A DNA stretch of 64,000 nt, taken from positions 310,001 to 374,000 of the forward strand of contig NZ_NIHC01000005.1 in the NCBI RefSeq assembly GCF_002806945.1, written 5' to 3'. Both the position numbers and the translations under genes were made by a program. The stretch comes from Marinobacter salexigens (GTDB taxonomy: Bacteria > Pseudomonadota > Gammaproteobacteria > Pseudomonadales > Oleiphilaceae). The notes under the pieces were generated by a model that saw nothing but the letters and a program-made list of their open reading frames with translations, made no database searches and was not told where the DNA came from. Positions within the stretch are counted from its first letter, which is position 1; each line of letters starts with the position of its first letter. Shown in pieces: positions 36,615 to 44,961 of the stretch.

Positions 36615-37136
36615 TCAGGGCTGTCGAACGGGTATTTGACAGCCCTGGTACAACTCCAGATCCTCATCTGAAAAACAGCAAAACACCACTTCTGAAAATG
36701 CAGACTCCGAAGCCACGAATTCTCGTACCGTCTTCACTGCAATACTCGCCGCCAGCGCAGCCGGGAACCCATAGACTCCGGTACTGATACACGGGAAGGC
36801 GATTGAGGACAAACCTGAATTGACCGCCAGCTTCAGGCTTTCCCGGTAACACGAAGCCAACAATTCCGCCTCCCTGCTGGATCCGCCATGCCACACGGGG
36901 CCCACTGTGTGGATCACATGCTTTGCTGCCAGGAGGTAACCCTTGGTGATCTTGGCATCTCCAGTTTCACAGCCCTGAAGAGCCCGACATTCTTCCAGCA
37001 ACTGCGGGCCAGCAGCACGGTGAATAGCACCGTCTACGCCACCACCACCAAGAAGCGACGAATTAGCAGCATTCACGATGGCATCAACAGTCAGAACAGT
37101 AATATCGCCACAAATGGCACTTAAAGTTGTAGTCAT
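36615..37136 (-). CDS. Macrodomain protein, O-acetyl-ADP-ribose deacetylase type
   Basis: A stand-alone macrodomain of 173 aa, the YmdB/MacroD class, which hydrolyses O-acetyl-ADP-ribose or removes ADP-ribose from protein side chains. The N-terminus [34 protein letters not shown] contains the conserved Asn and the glycine loop. [18 protein letters not shown] near residue 120 is the second phosphate loop. It is convergent with ychF; the antiporter gene begins on the other strand 136 bp beyond its start. Confidence 0.93.
   Translation of the reverse strand: MTTTLSAICGDITVLTVDAIVNAANSSLLGGGGVDGAIHRAAGPQLLEECRALQGCETGDAKITKGYLLAAKHVIHTVGPVWHGGSSREAELLASCYRESLKLAVNSGLSSIAFPCISTGVYGFPAALAASIAVKTVREFVASESAFSEVVFCCFSDEDLELYQGCQIPVRQP
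36616..36647 (+). terminator. ychF terminator hairpin overlapping the macrodomain gene 3' end
   Basis: CAGGGCTGTC (36616-36625) and GACAGCCCTG (36638-36647) form a perfect 10-bp stem with a 12-nt loop. It starts 19 bp after ychF and lies within the last codons of the convergent macrodomain gene, so it may serve both strands. There is no strong T run. Confidence 0.55.
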
Positions 37137-37272
37137 GAACAGCAGTCTAGCGCAAAAATCTGCAGCGCGAGAGATGCACCAACCCGGGAAGCGTGTCCCG
37201 TCGATGGTACACTCGGCACATTCTTCACAACACCGCGAATCAACGGTTCAAAATAAAGATAATGGAGTCAAA

Positions 37273-38487
37273 GTGGAAATCCTGCTGATCGGATTATTAA
37301 TGATCTCCGGGCTTACACTCGGCGCACTGGGCAGCGCCCTGTTTAATGTACCCCGCGTAGTGGGCTACATATTGGCCGGCATGCTGTTTGCGCCCGATTT
37401 TCTGGGTGGGCTCCTGGGGGCCGCAACGACTGAGTGGACCCGACCGGTCGTTGCCGTCACGCTCGGCGTCATTGCTTATCTGATTGGCGGTGCAGTCACA
37501 GCCTCGCAATTGCGCCAATTAGGCTGGACTATCGTCACAGCCACGCTTGGCAAGGTCAGCGGTAGCTTTGTAGCCGTGCTGGTGGGTTTTACGTTACTGG
37601 GCACGACCGTAGCCGATGTACCCGGCTGGACCTTTACGCTGCTGCTTGCAGCGATTGCCACCACCACCGCTCCGGCTGCCATTGTAGCGATCATCCACCA
37701 GTACAGGGCTCGCGGCCCGCTAACCACCGCACTACTGGGAATGGTCGCGCTTGATGACATGCTGGCATTGGTGATTTTTTCACTGGTATTGGCCGCCATC
37801 GACAGCGCCGGTTTTACCTCTGCGATTCCAGCAGTCATTTGGGAGATCATTGCGGCAATCGGATTCGGGGCGGCCGGCGCTTATGCGATAGAACGTGCCG
37901 CACGATACTTGCCCGAGCAGGAACTGAAACTGGTTGCATTACTCGGCGGGATCATCCTGCTAACCGGGCTGGCGGAAACCTGGCACTTCTCTCCACTGCT
38001 CGCGGCGATGACGCTGGGCTTCTCAGTCCGAATGTTTGCGGGCGCCCACTCCGAGCCGTTATTCCGACCCCTCGAGCAACTTCAGGAAGTGGTGTTCGTG
38101 CTGTTCTTCACCCTCGCCGGGCTGCATTTCGCGCCTGCCGTCGTACTCAGTCATGCGGGGTTGATCGTACTATACTTTCTGTTAAGGGCGGGCGGCCAAA
38201 TAATCGGAGCGATGGTGGGCGCACGCCTCGCCGGCGCACCACGAGTGATCAGTCACAACGTGGGCCTGATCATGCTGCCACAGGGCGGGGTAGCCATAGG
38301 TATGGCGCTAATGCTCACCAGTGTGCCGAGCTTGGGGGATTCTGCGCTGCTGATCGTTAATATTGTCACGGCAACCACGTTGCTTACTGAAACATTGGGT
38401 GCGATGGCAACGCGCTTTGGCCTGGCGCGGGCCGGCGAGCTCAGCCAAAGCGCTGAAGCCAGCGAGAAGAGTAAGGAGGCAACATGA
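37273..38487 (+). CDS. CPA2-type cation/proton antiporter
   Basis: An inner-membrane exchanger of 404 aa with about 12 helices. It starts at GTG 37273 with GGAG 5 bp upstream; an in-frame reading from 37078 overlaps the macrodomain gene. VVGYILAGMLFAPDFLGG matches TM2 of the family, and the ion-binding acidic pair Asp-161/Asp-162 is in GMVALDDMLAL. The paired aspartates suggest electrogenic, NhaA/NapA-like exchange. No C-terminal TrkA-N or CBS domain is present; instead a separate CBS gene overlaps its stop. Codon usage looks GC-richer than in the flanking genes. Confidence 0.88.
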   Translation: MEILLIGLLMISGLTLGALGSALFNVPRVVGYILAGMLFAPDFLGGLLGAATTEWTRPVVAVTLGVIAYLIGGAVTASQLRQLGWTIVTATLGKVSGSFVAVLVGFTLLGTTVADVPGWTFTLLLAAIATTTAPAAIVAIIHQYRARGPLTTALLGMVALDDMLALVIFSLVLAAIDSAGFTSAIPAVIWEIIAAIGFGAAGAYAIERAARYLPEQELKLVALLGGIILLTGLAETWHFSPLLAAMTLGFSVRMFAGAHSEPLFRPLEQLQEVVFVLFFTLAGLHFAPAVVLSHAGLIVLYFLLRAGGQIIGAMVGARLAGAPRVISHNVGLIMLPQGGVAIGMALMLTSVPSLGDSALLIVNIVTATTLLTETLGAMATRFGLARAGELSQSAEASEKSKEAT

Positions 38488-38945
38488 AGACCAGTGAATG
38501 GCTCAAAATCCATCCGGTCAAAGCATTAACCGTCGCCAGTGAGTGCAGCCTTCAGGATGCCGCCCGACTGCTGCTGGATGATCCGGAGGGGCGCGATCTC
38601 TTTGTTCTCAATGCCGAAGGACAGGTTTGCGGACATCTGGGTTTCTGGCATGTGGCCACCCTGCTACTGGCAGAGCTGCGGCCCACACTCAGCCTGCGCG
38701 AACTGGTGGAGCGGATCACGCTCGGAACAGTCGCCGATCATATGGACGATCAAGTGATGTGCGCCAGCGTCGATGAGGATGTCGGCGACATTTTATATCA
38801 GCACGACCTCTTTCAACAGCACGTGGAGCGTCGCGTTGAGGACATCCCGGTGGTTGACGAGCAACGCCGCCTGCTGGGCGTGATCCGCTTATCCGATTTG
38901 CTGCGCGACGCCATCAATACCGCCCCACGGGTGCCTGACGAGTAA
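38484..38945 (+). CDS. CBS-domain pair protein, probable antiporter regulator
   Basis: A cytoplasmic protein of 153 aa made of two CBS motifs: about residues 8-60 (HPVKALTVASECSLQDAARL) and about 85-145 (MDDQVMCASVDEDVGDILYQ, then DIPVVDEQRRLLGVIRLSDLL). CBS pairs bind adenine nucleotides and act as energy or ionic-strength sensors. The ATG lies in an ATGA overlap with the antiporter stop, so the two proteins are made together. Control of the antiporter is inferred from coupling, because many transporters carry this domain fused. Confidence 0.85.
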   Translation: MKTSEWLKIHPVKALTVASECSLQDAARLLLDDPEGRDLFVLNAEGQVCGHLGFWHVATLLLAELRPTLSLRELVERITLGTVADHMDDQVMCASVDEDVGDILYQHDLFQQHVERRVEDIPVVDEQRRLLGVIRLSDLLRDAINTAPRVPDE

Positions 38946-38951
38946 GCCACA

Positions 38952-39332
38952 CTAGGGATTAGCTGAAGGCAGGTTGCCTCCCAACATATTCTCTACCACA
39001 GCGGCATTGTAAAAGGCTTCAACGGTCTGGATTTTGTCACCCTGAACACGAAACCAGACCGCAAGCCGTACATCCCCGATTGGCTCAAAGTGGGTCTGAT
39101 AATCCAGAATTGCAAATACGTGCTCACCATCGGCACTGAGCTGGCGGAGAATCAGATCCTTCTGTATGGCAACCATACCAAACTGGTAAGACAGCATGTC
39201 ATCACGATTCAGAAACCGCATGTTGGGCCCTACATATTCAAAGCCCTCCTCAGCCAACAAGGCCTTGGCCTCATCCAAGCGCTGCGCATGGATGCCGGCA
39301 ATGAACTGCGCCACTATTTCTTTCGGTTGCAT
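38952..39332 (-). CDS. SnoaL/NTF2-like domain protein
   Basis: A cytoplasmic protein of 126 aa with the alpha+beta cone fold pattern. An N-terminal helix pair (VAQFIAGIHAQRLDEAKALL) is followed by strands ending RLAVWFRVQGDKIQTVEAFYN, the usual SnoaL-like signature of a small-molecule-binding pocket. It has no catalytic motif that I can assign. It is convergent with the CBS gene, 6 bp apart. Function unknown. Confidence 0.8.
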   Translation of the reverse strand: MQPKEIVAQFIAGIHAQRLDEAKALLAEEGFEYVGPNMRFLNRDDMLSYQFGMVAIQKDLILRQLSADGEHVFAILDYQTHFEPIGDVRLAVWFRVQGDKIQTVEAFYNAAVVENMLGGNLPSANP

Positions 39333-39542
39333 AGTTAGATTCCAATTCCAAAATGGGAACGTCCGACAATCGCATAATGATACACGCTATTATGCAGTTT
39401 CACCCAACCCCTGCTCCACTGGCAATATTTTCCAGGTTTTATTTATTCCTGAAAAAATCCATAAACCATTGTTTAAAAATGCTTAAAGTGCAAAATCTGC
39501 GCTCAAAAGATCAGCTCTTGGCACAGTTTTATCGGCCACCTC

Positions 39543-39571
39543 TTGACACCTCTGCTCTCCGTACATAAGAT
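39543..39571 (+). promoter_or_regulatory. tRNA-Met promoter
   Basis: A consensus TTGACA (39543-39548), a 17-bp spacer and TAAGAT (39566-39571) are followed by ACGCGCC, a GC-rich discriminator typical of stringently controlled stable-RNA promoters. The tRNA starts 27 bp downstream. Confidence 0.85.
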
Positions 39572-39598
39572 ACGCGCCGCTTCCATTGATGAAGCGAT

Positions 39599-39675
39599 GG
39601 CAAGGTAGCTCAGTTGGTTAGAGCACAGCACTCATAATGCTGGGGTCGGCGGTTCGACTCCGCCCCTTGCTACCA
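39599..39675 (+). tRNA. tRNA-Met, elongator type (anticodon CAT)
   Basis: A 77-nt cloverleaf with encoded CCA. The acceptor GGCAAGG pairs with CCTTGCT (first pair G-U), the D arm is GCTCAGTTGGTTAGAGC, and the anticodon loop CTCATAA gives CAT. The body closely resembles E. coli elongator tRNA-Met. It lacks the C1-A72 mismatch of initiators. A lysidine-type Ile tRNA is less likely. Confidence 0.93.
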
Positions 39676-39686
39676 TTATTCGAAAA

Positions 39687-39714
39687 GGCTGCGACTCACG
39701 TCGCGGCCTTTTTT
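39687..39714 (+). terminator. Rho-independent terminator after tRNA-Met
   Basis: GGCTGCGAC (39687-39695) pairs with GTCGCGGCC (39700-39708; one G-U) across a TCAC loop, followed by T6. Confidence 0.92.
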
Positions 39715-39765
39715 CGTTTTCAACGGACGAAAACATTCACCTCTCTTTAACTGTGGAGCTTTCCA

Positions 39766-40200
39766 ATGAGAACCACCGGCGACAGAATCCGGCAAGCGGT
39801 TTCCTTCGAAGTTATCGGGTTGCTCATTTCCATCCCCCTCGCAGCCTTCGCATTCGGTTTTTCCCTTGAAAAAACCGGCGTGCTCGGGCTGATTGGGGCT
39901 ACGCTTGCCACTGCGTGGAACTACATCTTCAACCTGGGCTTTGACCACACACTGAAACGCTTTACTGGCTCAACCCGCAAATCCCTGAAACATCGCTTCA
40001 TACATGCAGTCTGCTTTGAATCGGGGCTGTTACTCGCATTCCTTCCGATCATTGCCTGGTGGATGGATATAAGCCTTCTGGAAGCGCTTCTGGTGGACGT
40101 TTCTTTTGCATTGTTCTATCTGGTTTATGCGTTCGTGTTTACTTGGTGCTACGACACCATCTTTCCCGACACAGACGCTGTGACACCTCCCCCTCAGTGA
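39766..40200 (+). CDS. PACE-family small multidrug exporter
   Basis: A membrane protein of 144 aa built of two similar two-helix halves (bacterial transmembrane pair). The first half contains [18 protein letters not shown] and [17 protein letters not shown]; the second contains [20 protein letters not shown] and [19 protein letters not shown]. The paired Glu residues and the W-N-Y/F pattern are the PACE (AceI-like) hallmarks; such proteins export chlorhexidine and other biocides or, natively, polyamines. Its last 7 bp overlap the convergent SMR gene. Confidence 0.88.
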   Translation: MRTTGDRIRQAVSFEVIGLLISIPLAAFAFGFSLEKTGVLGLIGATLATAWNYIFNLGFDHTLKRFTGSTRKSLKHRFIHAVCFESGLLLAFLPIIAWWMDISLLEALLVDVSFALFYLVYAFVFTWCYDTIFPDTDAVTPPPQ

Positions 40201-40526
40201 ACCCCGGTTCGGGACAACACATTCAATACAAACACACCGGAAACAATCAGCATCATACCAACCATGCCCCAGGCATCCAGCTTTTGGCCGAAGGCCAACC
40301 AGCCCACCGCGGCTATCAAAACAATACCCAGCCCAGCCCAAATCGCATAGGCAATACCAACCGGAATGGTGCGCAACGCTAACGACAACAAATAGAAAGC
40401 AGCACCATACCCCAGAATAACCACCACGGATGGTGTCAGCCGAGTAAACCCTTCACTCGCTTTAAGTGCAGAGGTGGCAACAACCTCGGCAATTATGGCG
40501 ATCCCCAGCAAAACCCAGTTACTCAT
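40194..40526 (-). CDS. Small multidrug resistance (SMR) exporter, EmrE-like
   Basis: A four-helix membrane protein of 110 aa. The essential Glu-14 in TM1 ([13 protein letters not shown]) and the TM3 sequence [14 protein letters not shown] are those of the Qac/EmrE branch, which swaps protons for quaternary ammonium compounds. The GuX (SugE) branch usually has a different TM3, so a quaternary-amine exporter is preferred, though transport of betaine-like osmolytes has also been reported for EmrE relatives. It is convergent with the PACE gene. Confidence 0.9.
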   Translation of the reverse strand: MSNWVLLGIAIIAEVVATSALKASEGFTRLTPSVVVILGYGAAFYLLSLALRTIPVGIAYAIWAGLGIVLIAAVGWLAFGQKLDAWGMVGMMLIVSGVFVLNVLSRTGVH

Positions 40527-40706
40527 CAGACATACCCTTGATCCTCAATAATTTGTTGCACACAATTCCCCAGCGGGGCTTGTAAGGCAAGCATATTATG
40601 TTCAGGCATGTCACGATTGCATACCGTTATAAACCCCACCAAATCTATATGGCATACTGATGCCCGAACTGAACAACGCCAACTATCCATTCCCAAGGAA
40701 GTTATT

Positions 40707-41984
40707 ATGAAATTCGAGACGCTCGCCCTCCACGCCGGCTTCAAAGGCGACCCGACCACCAAGGCGGCCACAACCCCCATTTATCAGACCACCTCCTACA
40801 CGTTTGATGACACCCAGCATGGTGCCGATCTATTTAACCTGAAGGTTGCAGGCAACATTTACACCCGCATCATGAACCCGACCAACTCCGTGCTTGAAGA
40901 GCGCATGGCCGCCCTTGAAGGCGGTGTGGGCGCTCTCGCGGTAGCCTCGGGCATGTCTGCCATTACCTATGCCCTGCAAACCATTTGCCGTGTTGGCAAC
41001 AACATTGTGAGCACCAGCCAGCTGTATGGCGGCACCTACAACCTGTTTGCCCACTCACTGCCGAACCAGGGCATTGAGTGCCGCATGGTTCGCCACGACG
41101 ACTTTGATGCCATCGAGAATGCCATCGATGACCAGACCCGCGCTCTGTTCTGCGAGTCCATTGGCAACCCTGCCGGCAACGTAGTGGATATTGCACGCTG
41201 GGCTGAAGTCGCGCACAAGCATGGTATCCCATTGATCGTGGACAACACCGTAGCAACACCTTATATCTGCCGCCCGTTTGAGCACGGTGCGGATATCGTT
41301 GTGCACTCTCTCACCAAGTACATTGGCGGCCACGGTACCACCGTAGCCGGTTGCGTGGTGGACTCAGGCAAGTTTGACTGGAAAGCCAATGGTGCCAAGT
41401 TCCCGATGATGAACGAGCCGGATCCTTCCTATCACGGCGTGGTTTACACAGAAGCCCTGGGCGCCGCTGCCTTTATCGGTCGCTGTCGCGTTGTGCCACT
41501 GCGTAATACGGGCTCTGCCCTCTCGCCGTTCAACTCGTTCCTGATTATGCAGGGCCTGGAAACTCTGGGTTTACGCATGGAGCGCCACTGCGAGAACGCC
41601 GAGAAAGTTGCCAACTTCCTGCAGGATCATCCCGCAGTGGAATGGGTGAACTATGCAGCTCTGGCCAACAGCCCCTTTAAAGCTACCTGCGACAAAATCT
41701 GCGGCGGTAAAGCTTCTGGCATCGTGAGCTTTGGGATCAAAGGCGGGCGCGAAGCTGGCGCCAGGTTTATTGATGCGCTGGAGATGATTTACCGCTTGGT
41801 GAACATTGGTGATGCCAAATCACTGGCCTGCCACCCCGCCACAACCACCCACCGCCAGTTAAATGCGGAAGAGCTTGAGAATGCCGGTGTGAGTGAAGAC
41901 TTGGTGCGCCTGTCCATCGGCATTGAGCATGTGGACGACATTCTGGCTGACATTACGCAAGCCCTGGAAAAAGCCCAGGCCTGA
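40707..41984 (+). CDS. metY: O-acetylhomoserine aminocarboxypropyltransferase (sulfhydrylase)
   Basis: A PLP enzyme making homocysteine from O-acetylhomoserine and sulfide; 425 aa, the size of MetY rather than the shorter MetB/MetZ. Visible are [32 protein letters not shown] at the start, [12 protein letters not shown], and the PLP-binding Lys-204 in [15 protein letters not shown]. The ATG at 40707 follows AAGGAA with 6-bp spacing; an in-frame start at 40608 is unlikely. A terminator-like hairpin follows. Confidence 0.94.
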   Translation: MKFETLALHAGFKGDPTTKAATTPIYQTTSYTFDDTQHGADLFNLKVAGNIYTRIMNPTNSVLEERMAALEGGVGALAVASGMSAITYALQTICRVGNNIVSTSQLYGGTYNLFAHSLPNQGIECRMVRHDDFDAIENAIDDQTRALFCESIGNPAGNVVDIARWAEVAHKHGIPLIVDNTVATPYICRPFEHGADIVVHSLTKYIGGHGTTVAGCVVDSGKFDWKANGAKFPMMNEPDPSYHGVVYTEALGAAAFIGRCRVVPLRNTGSALSPFNSFLIMQGLETLGLRMERHCENAEKVANFLQDHPAVEWVNYAALANSPFKATCDKICGGKASGIVSFGIKGGREAGARFIDALEMIYRLVNIGDAKSLACHPATTTHRQLNAEELENAGVSEDLVRLSIGIEHVDDILADITQALEKAQA

Positions 41985-42007
41985 TTGCTTTATATCCGGA
42001 AACCTCA

Positions 42008-42035
42008 GCCGGGTGCGACGAAAGTCGTGCCCGGC
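42008..42035 (+). terminator. Terminator-like hairpin after metY
   Basis: GCCGGGTGCGAC (42008-42019) and GTCGTGCCCGGC (42024-42035) form a 12-bp stem with two G-U pairs and a GAAA loop. There is no T run. It separates metY from lipA. Confidence 0.6.
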
Positions 42036-42137
42036 CCCCTTCCAAACACCCCGTGATTGCCCTTACCTACCTTGTAACTACCCCTTCAGCGGATTATTCT
42101 CTAGAGATCCCCAAGTCTTAATGAGAGTCCGGTTGCA

Positions 42138-43181
42138 ATGAGCGAAAGCGCAAAGCCCCGCGTCACCAGTGGTTCCAAATTCCGTAACGAGCATGGCTTT
42201 TCAGCGATCAAAGATGGCCAGAAACGCACGGCAAATCAGGAGCCTGTATCGGTTGAGCGCAAACCCAGTTGGCTAAGAGCCAAAATGCCCGGTGGCGAGC
42301 GCTTTGAGGCCGTGCGCAAGAATGTCACTGAAAACCGGGTGAGTACCGTATGCCAGGAGTCCCACTGCCCCAATATTGGTGAGTGCTGGACGGCTGGCAC
42401 GGCGACCATCATGGTAATGGGCTCAGTGTGCACTCGCGCTTGCCGATTCTGCGCAGTGGACACTGGCAACCCTAACGGCTGGCTCGACAAGGACGAGCCG
42501 GAAAATACCGCAAAGTCTGTTGAGCTCATGGGCCTGCGTTACATTGTGCTTACCTCGGTCGACCGCGACGATCTGGAGGACGGCGGCGCCGCCCACTATG
42601 CAGCCTGCGTTTCGGCAATCAAAAAACGCACACCTGAAGTTGCTGTGGAAGCCCTGACACCCGACTTCGATGCGGTAATGCCTGATGTGGAGAAGGTGCT
42701 GGATTCCGGCCTTGAAGTGTTCGCACAGAACGTCGAAACCGTCGAGCGGCTTACACGCCGGGTGCGTGATCCTCGTGCTGGCTACCAAAAGACACTCAGT
42801 GTGCTGGCCCACGCCAAGCACTACCGGCCCGACGTACTCACCAAAACCAGCCTGATGCTGGGCTTGGGTGAGACCCACGAGGAGATCCTTGCCACCATGG
42901 ACGATCTCCGAGATATTGGCGTGGATATCCTGACTCTTGGCCAGTACCTGCGCCCAACGCCAAATCATCTCCCTGTGGAGCGTTACGTAACACCTGAAGA
43001 GTTTAATCAGTACCGTGAGATAGGTCTGGAGAAAGGTTTTATGGAGGTGCCCTCAGGGCCTATGGTGCGGTCCAGCTACCGGGCGGACAGGGTCTTCGAC
43101 AAAAATAATCTGGGGCTTGCGGCGCCTGAGGTGCCTGCAAGCTCGAATGCAATGCAGATTCCAATCAAACACGTTGAGTAG
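42138..43181 (+). CDS. lipA: Lipoyl synthase
   Basis: A radical-SAM enzyme of 347 aa that inserts two sulfurs into protein-bound octanoate to make lipoate for pyruvate and 2-oxoglutarate dehydrogenases. The auxiliary cluster cysteines are in [13 protein letters not shown] (about 76-88). The radical-SAM CxxxCxxC is CTRACRFC (Cys-98, -102, -105). [14 protein letters not shown] and [23 protein letters not shown] are family signatures. No lipB is adjacent. It is convergent with the Spy-like gene across a long hairpin. Confidence 0.97.
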   Translation: MSESAKPRVTSGSKFRNEHGFSAIKDGQKRTANQEPVSVERKPSWLRAKMPGGERFEAVRKNVTENRVSTVCQESHCPNIGECWTAGTATIMVMGSVCTRACRFCAVDTGNPNGWLDKDEPENTAKSVELMGLRYIVLTSVDRDDLEDGGAAHYAACVSAIKKRTPEVAVEALTPDFDAVMPDVEKVLDSGLEVFAQNVETVERLTRRVRDPRAGYQKTLSVLAHAKHYRPDVLTKTSLMLGLGETHEEILATMDDLRDIGVDILTLGQYLRPTPNHLPVERYVTPEEFNQYREIGLEKGFMEVPSGPMVRSSYRADRVFDKNNLGLAAPEVPASSNAMQIPIKHVE

Positions 43182-43188
43182 CGCACTG

Positions 43189-43230
43189 CCCTGTTACCTA
43201 CCCTTCCCGAAAGCCGGGTAAGTAACAGGG
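43189..43230. terminator. Long hairpin between convergent lipA and the Spy-like gene
   Basis: CCCTGTTAC+TACCC (43189-43203, one unpaired base) faces GGGTA+GTAACAGGG (43216-43230, one unpaired base) around a 12-nt loop. The 14 paired positions make a likely bidirectional terminator. T runs are weak. Confidence 0.65.
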
Positions 43231-43239
43231 CCTATAATA

Positions 43240-43704
43240 TTACTGGCCTTGCTGCTGCATCATCATCTGACGCTGCTGCATTTGCTGACGCATCTCTTGC
43301 ATCTTCTTGTCCAGCTCGTCACGCTGCTCCTGAGTGAACACACTATCGACTTTGGCCTGCATGAGAGCCGAAAGCACTGCGATTTCACCGGTTACCTCAC
43401 CCAGATCTTCCCCGTGCTCGCGAATGGCACCTTCATCGTAATCAGCTTTGATTTCTGCCTGCATCTGCTCCTGCAAGGCACGAGCCTCCTCTCGCAAGGT
43501 ACCAATTTCGCCCTGCATTTCCTCTAGAATGTCGCGAATTTCTTTTTGCTGATCGTCGGAAAGCCCCACCATCTGGGCCAGCTGGCCTACCTGGTCGGTC
43601 TGAGCCGCGCTTCCTTGGGGAGCCGCACCAGCTTGCTGGGCCAGCACCGGGGCCGACAGGCTCAATGCAACAAGGGCGGTGCCGAACAGTTTTGCGAGCG
43701 TCAT
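43240..43704 (-). CDS. Spy/CpxP-like periplasmic chaperone
   Basis: An exported helical protein of 154 aa. It starts at ATG 43704 with GGAG at the right distance (an ATG at 43716 is less good) and has a signal peptide ending ALSLSAPVLAQQ. The mature part is almost all charged helix and Gln/Met-rich, with two LTxxQ-like turns: GLSDDQQKEIRDIL (about 48) and FTQEQRDELDKKM (about 125). This is the Spy/CpxP/heavy-metal-sensor fold, which protects unfolded envelope proteins or binds metal. The low-complexity QQRQMMMQQQGQ tail is unusual. Confidence 0.75.
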   Translation of the reverse strand: MTLAKLFGTALVALSLSAPVLAQQAGAAPQGSAAQTDQVGQLAQMVGLSDDQQKEIRDILEEMQGEIGTLREEARALQEQMQAEIKADYDEGAIREHGEDLGEVTGEIAVLSALMQAKVDSVFTQEQRDELDKKMQEMRQQMQQRQMMMQQQGQ

Positions 43705-43918
43705 AGAAATCTCCATTTACAATTTAGTTTCGGTAACTAGCCGGGTTAACACCCTAAAGCATCCCGCCCCTGTATTTCACCCCGATATCCCCTCTTTTTC
43801 TACAGGTTGTGAGCCAGGCACGCCCAAAACCCGCCACACACGTGCATTGAAACAAATGTGAAAGTTTGGTCATTCCCCTTCATAATGGCGGAATTCACCT
43901 GTTTACGGAGCGTAACCG

Positions 43919-44863
43919 ATGGCCATTAACTGGTTTCCAGGGCATATGCACAAGGCCCGCAAGGAGATCAAAAAGATCATGCCTCAAATGGATCTCATCA
44001 TTGAGGTACTGGACGCCCGTATCCCCTTCAGCAGCGAAAATCCGTTGGTGCCGGCCCTGCGAGGCGATACGCCACTACTCAGAGTCCTTAACAAGCGCGA
44101 TCTCGCTGATCCGGTAATTACGGCCCAATGGCAAACCTGGCTGGAAAGAGAGCGCGGCGTAAGAACGATCACTCTCACCCACAACCAACGCGGAGAGGCC
44201 CTGGACATTCTCCGGCTTGCTGGTGAGATGACACCAAACCACGACCGCCAGAAAAGCGCATTGCGGGTAATGATTCTGGGCATACCCAACGTTGGCAAGT
44301 CCACGCTCATCAATACCCTCGCCGGTCGCCCTGCTGCAAAAACTGGCAATGAACCGGCAGTGACCAAAGCACAGCAAACCATCAAACTACCCGACAACAT
44401 TTTGCTTTACGACACCCCCGGTTTCCTGTGGCCAAAACTCTCTCCGGAAGAATGTGGCTACCGGCTGGCGATCACTGGAGCCATACGCAGCTCTGTTCTG
44501 GATTTTGAGGATATCGCCCTGTTTGAAGCCGACTACCTGCGAGAAGCCTACCCCGCGCTGGTTAAAGCCCGGTATGGCTTAGATGAACTGCCGGCAGATG
44601 GCCTCGCGCTTATGGATGCTATTGCAGAGAAGCGGCGCTTCCTGGGGCGCGGCGGCGTGCCCGACCTGCACAAGGTCGCCGAAGTGCTGCTCAATGAATT
44701 TAGAGCAGGCACCTTAGGCCGAATCTCTCTTGAAACGCCCGAAATGGTGGAGCAGGAGATACAGCAGGCCGCATTGGCAGAAGCTGAAAAGGAGTCAAAG
44801 TTAACCAAGAAGAAAGCCGCTTCAAAAAAAGCCAGAATACCCGGCTCCGGCCGCCGCAATTGA
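43919..44863 (+). CDS. ylqF: Ribosome biogenesis GTPase YlqF/RbgA
   Basis: A circularly permuted GTPase of 314 aa that assists late assembly of the 50S subunit. The G4 motif NKRD (about 58-61, in LLRVLNKRDLADP) precedes the P loop [16 protein letters not shown] (about 119-134), the family's diagnostic order, with DTPGF as G3 and a helical ANTAR-like C-terminal region. The last residues are Lys/Arg-rich (KLTKKKAASKKARIPGSGRRN), suited to rRNA contact. Gene start ATG 43919. Confidence 0.94.
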   Translation: MAINWFPGHMHKARKEIKKIMPQMDLIIEVLDARIPFSSENPLVPALRGDTPLLRVLNKRDLADPVITAQWQTWLERERGVRTITLTHNQRGEALDILRLAGEMTPNHDRQKSALRVMILGIPNVGKSTLINTLAGRPAAKTGNEPAVTKAQQTIKLPDNILLYDTPGFLWPKLSPEECGYRLAITGAIRSSVLDFEDIALFEADYLREAYPALVKARYGLDELPADGLALMDAIAEKRRFLGRGGVPDLHKVAEVLLNEFRAGTLGRISLETPEMVEQEIQQAALAEAEKESKLTKKKAASKKARIPGSGRRN

Positions 44864-44893
44864 ACCAATTATGCATATCCTGAGATTTGCTCA

Positions 44894-44922
44894 TTGGCAA
44901 ATTGGTTCCTGCGTATTAGAGT
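44894..44922 (+). promoter_or_regulatory. Promoter of the anr/fnr gene
   Basis: TTGGCA (44894-44899), a 17-bp spacer and TAGAGT (44917-44922) make a good sigma-70 promoter 40 bp before the ATG at 44962. Transcription should start near 44929, inside the FNR box. Confidence 0.75.
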
Positions 44923-44928
44923 AGTTAT

Positions 44929-44942
44929 TTGACTTGCATCAA
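44929..44942 (+). promoter_or_regulatory. FNR/Anr box at its own promoter
   Basis: TTGACTTGCATCAA matches the FNR consensus TTGAT-N4-ATCAA at 9 of 10 positions. It lies immediately downstream of the -10, around the expected start point, a position that implies repression by the regulator's own product. The site is seen; autorepression is inferred and is known for E. coli fnr. Confidence 0.75.
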
Positions 44943-44961
44943 ATTGGATGGTTTACAAGCA

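Noticed and set aside
40527..40706. SAM-type riboswitch before metY
   Set aside because: Methionine genes sometimes have one, but I could not find the conserved core or a terminator fold in this 180-bp gap.
43249..43527. 92-codon Leu/His-rich frame opposite the Spy-like gene
   Set aside because: It is produced by the reverse complement of Gln/Met/Glu-rich codons; low complexity with no ribosome site.
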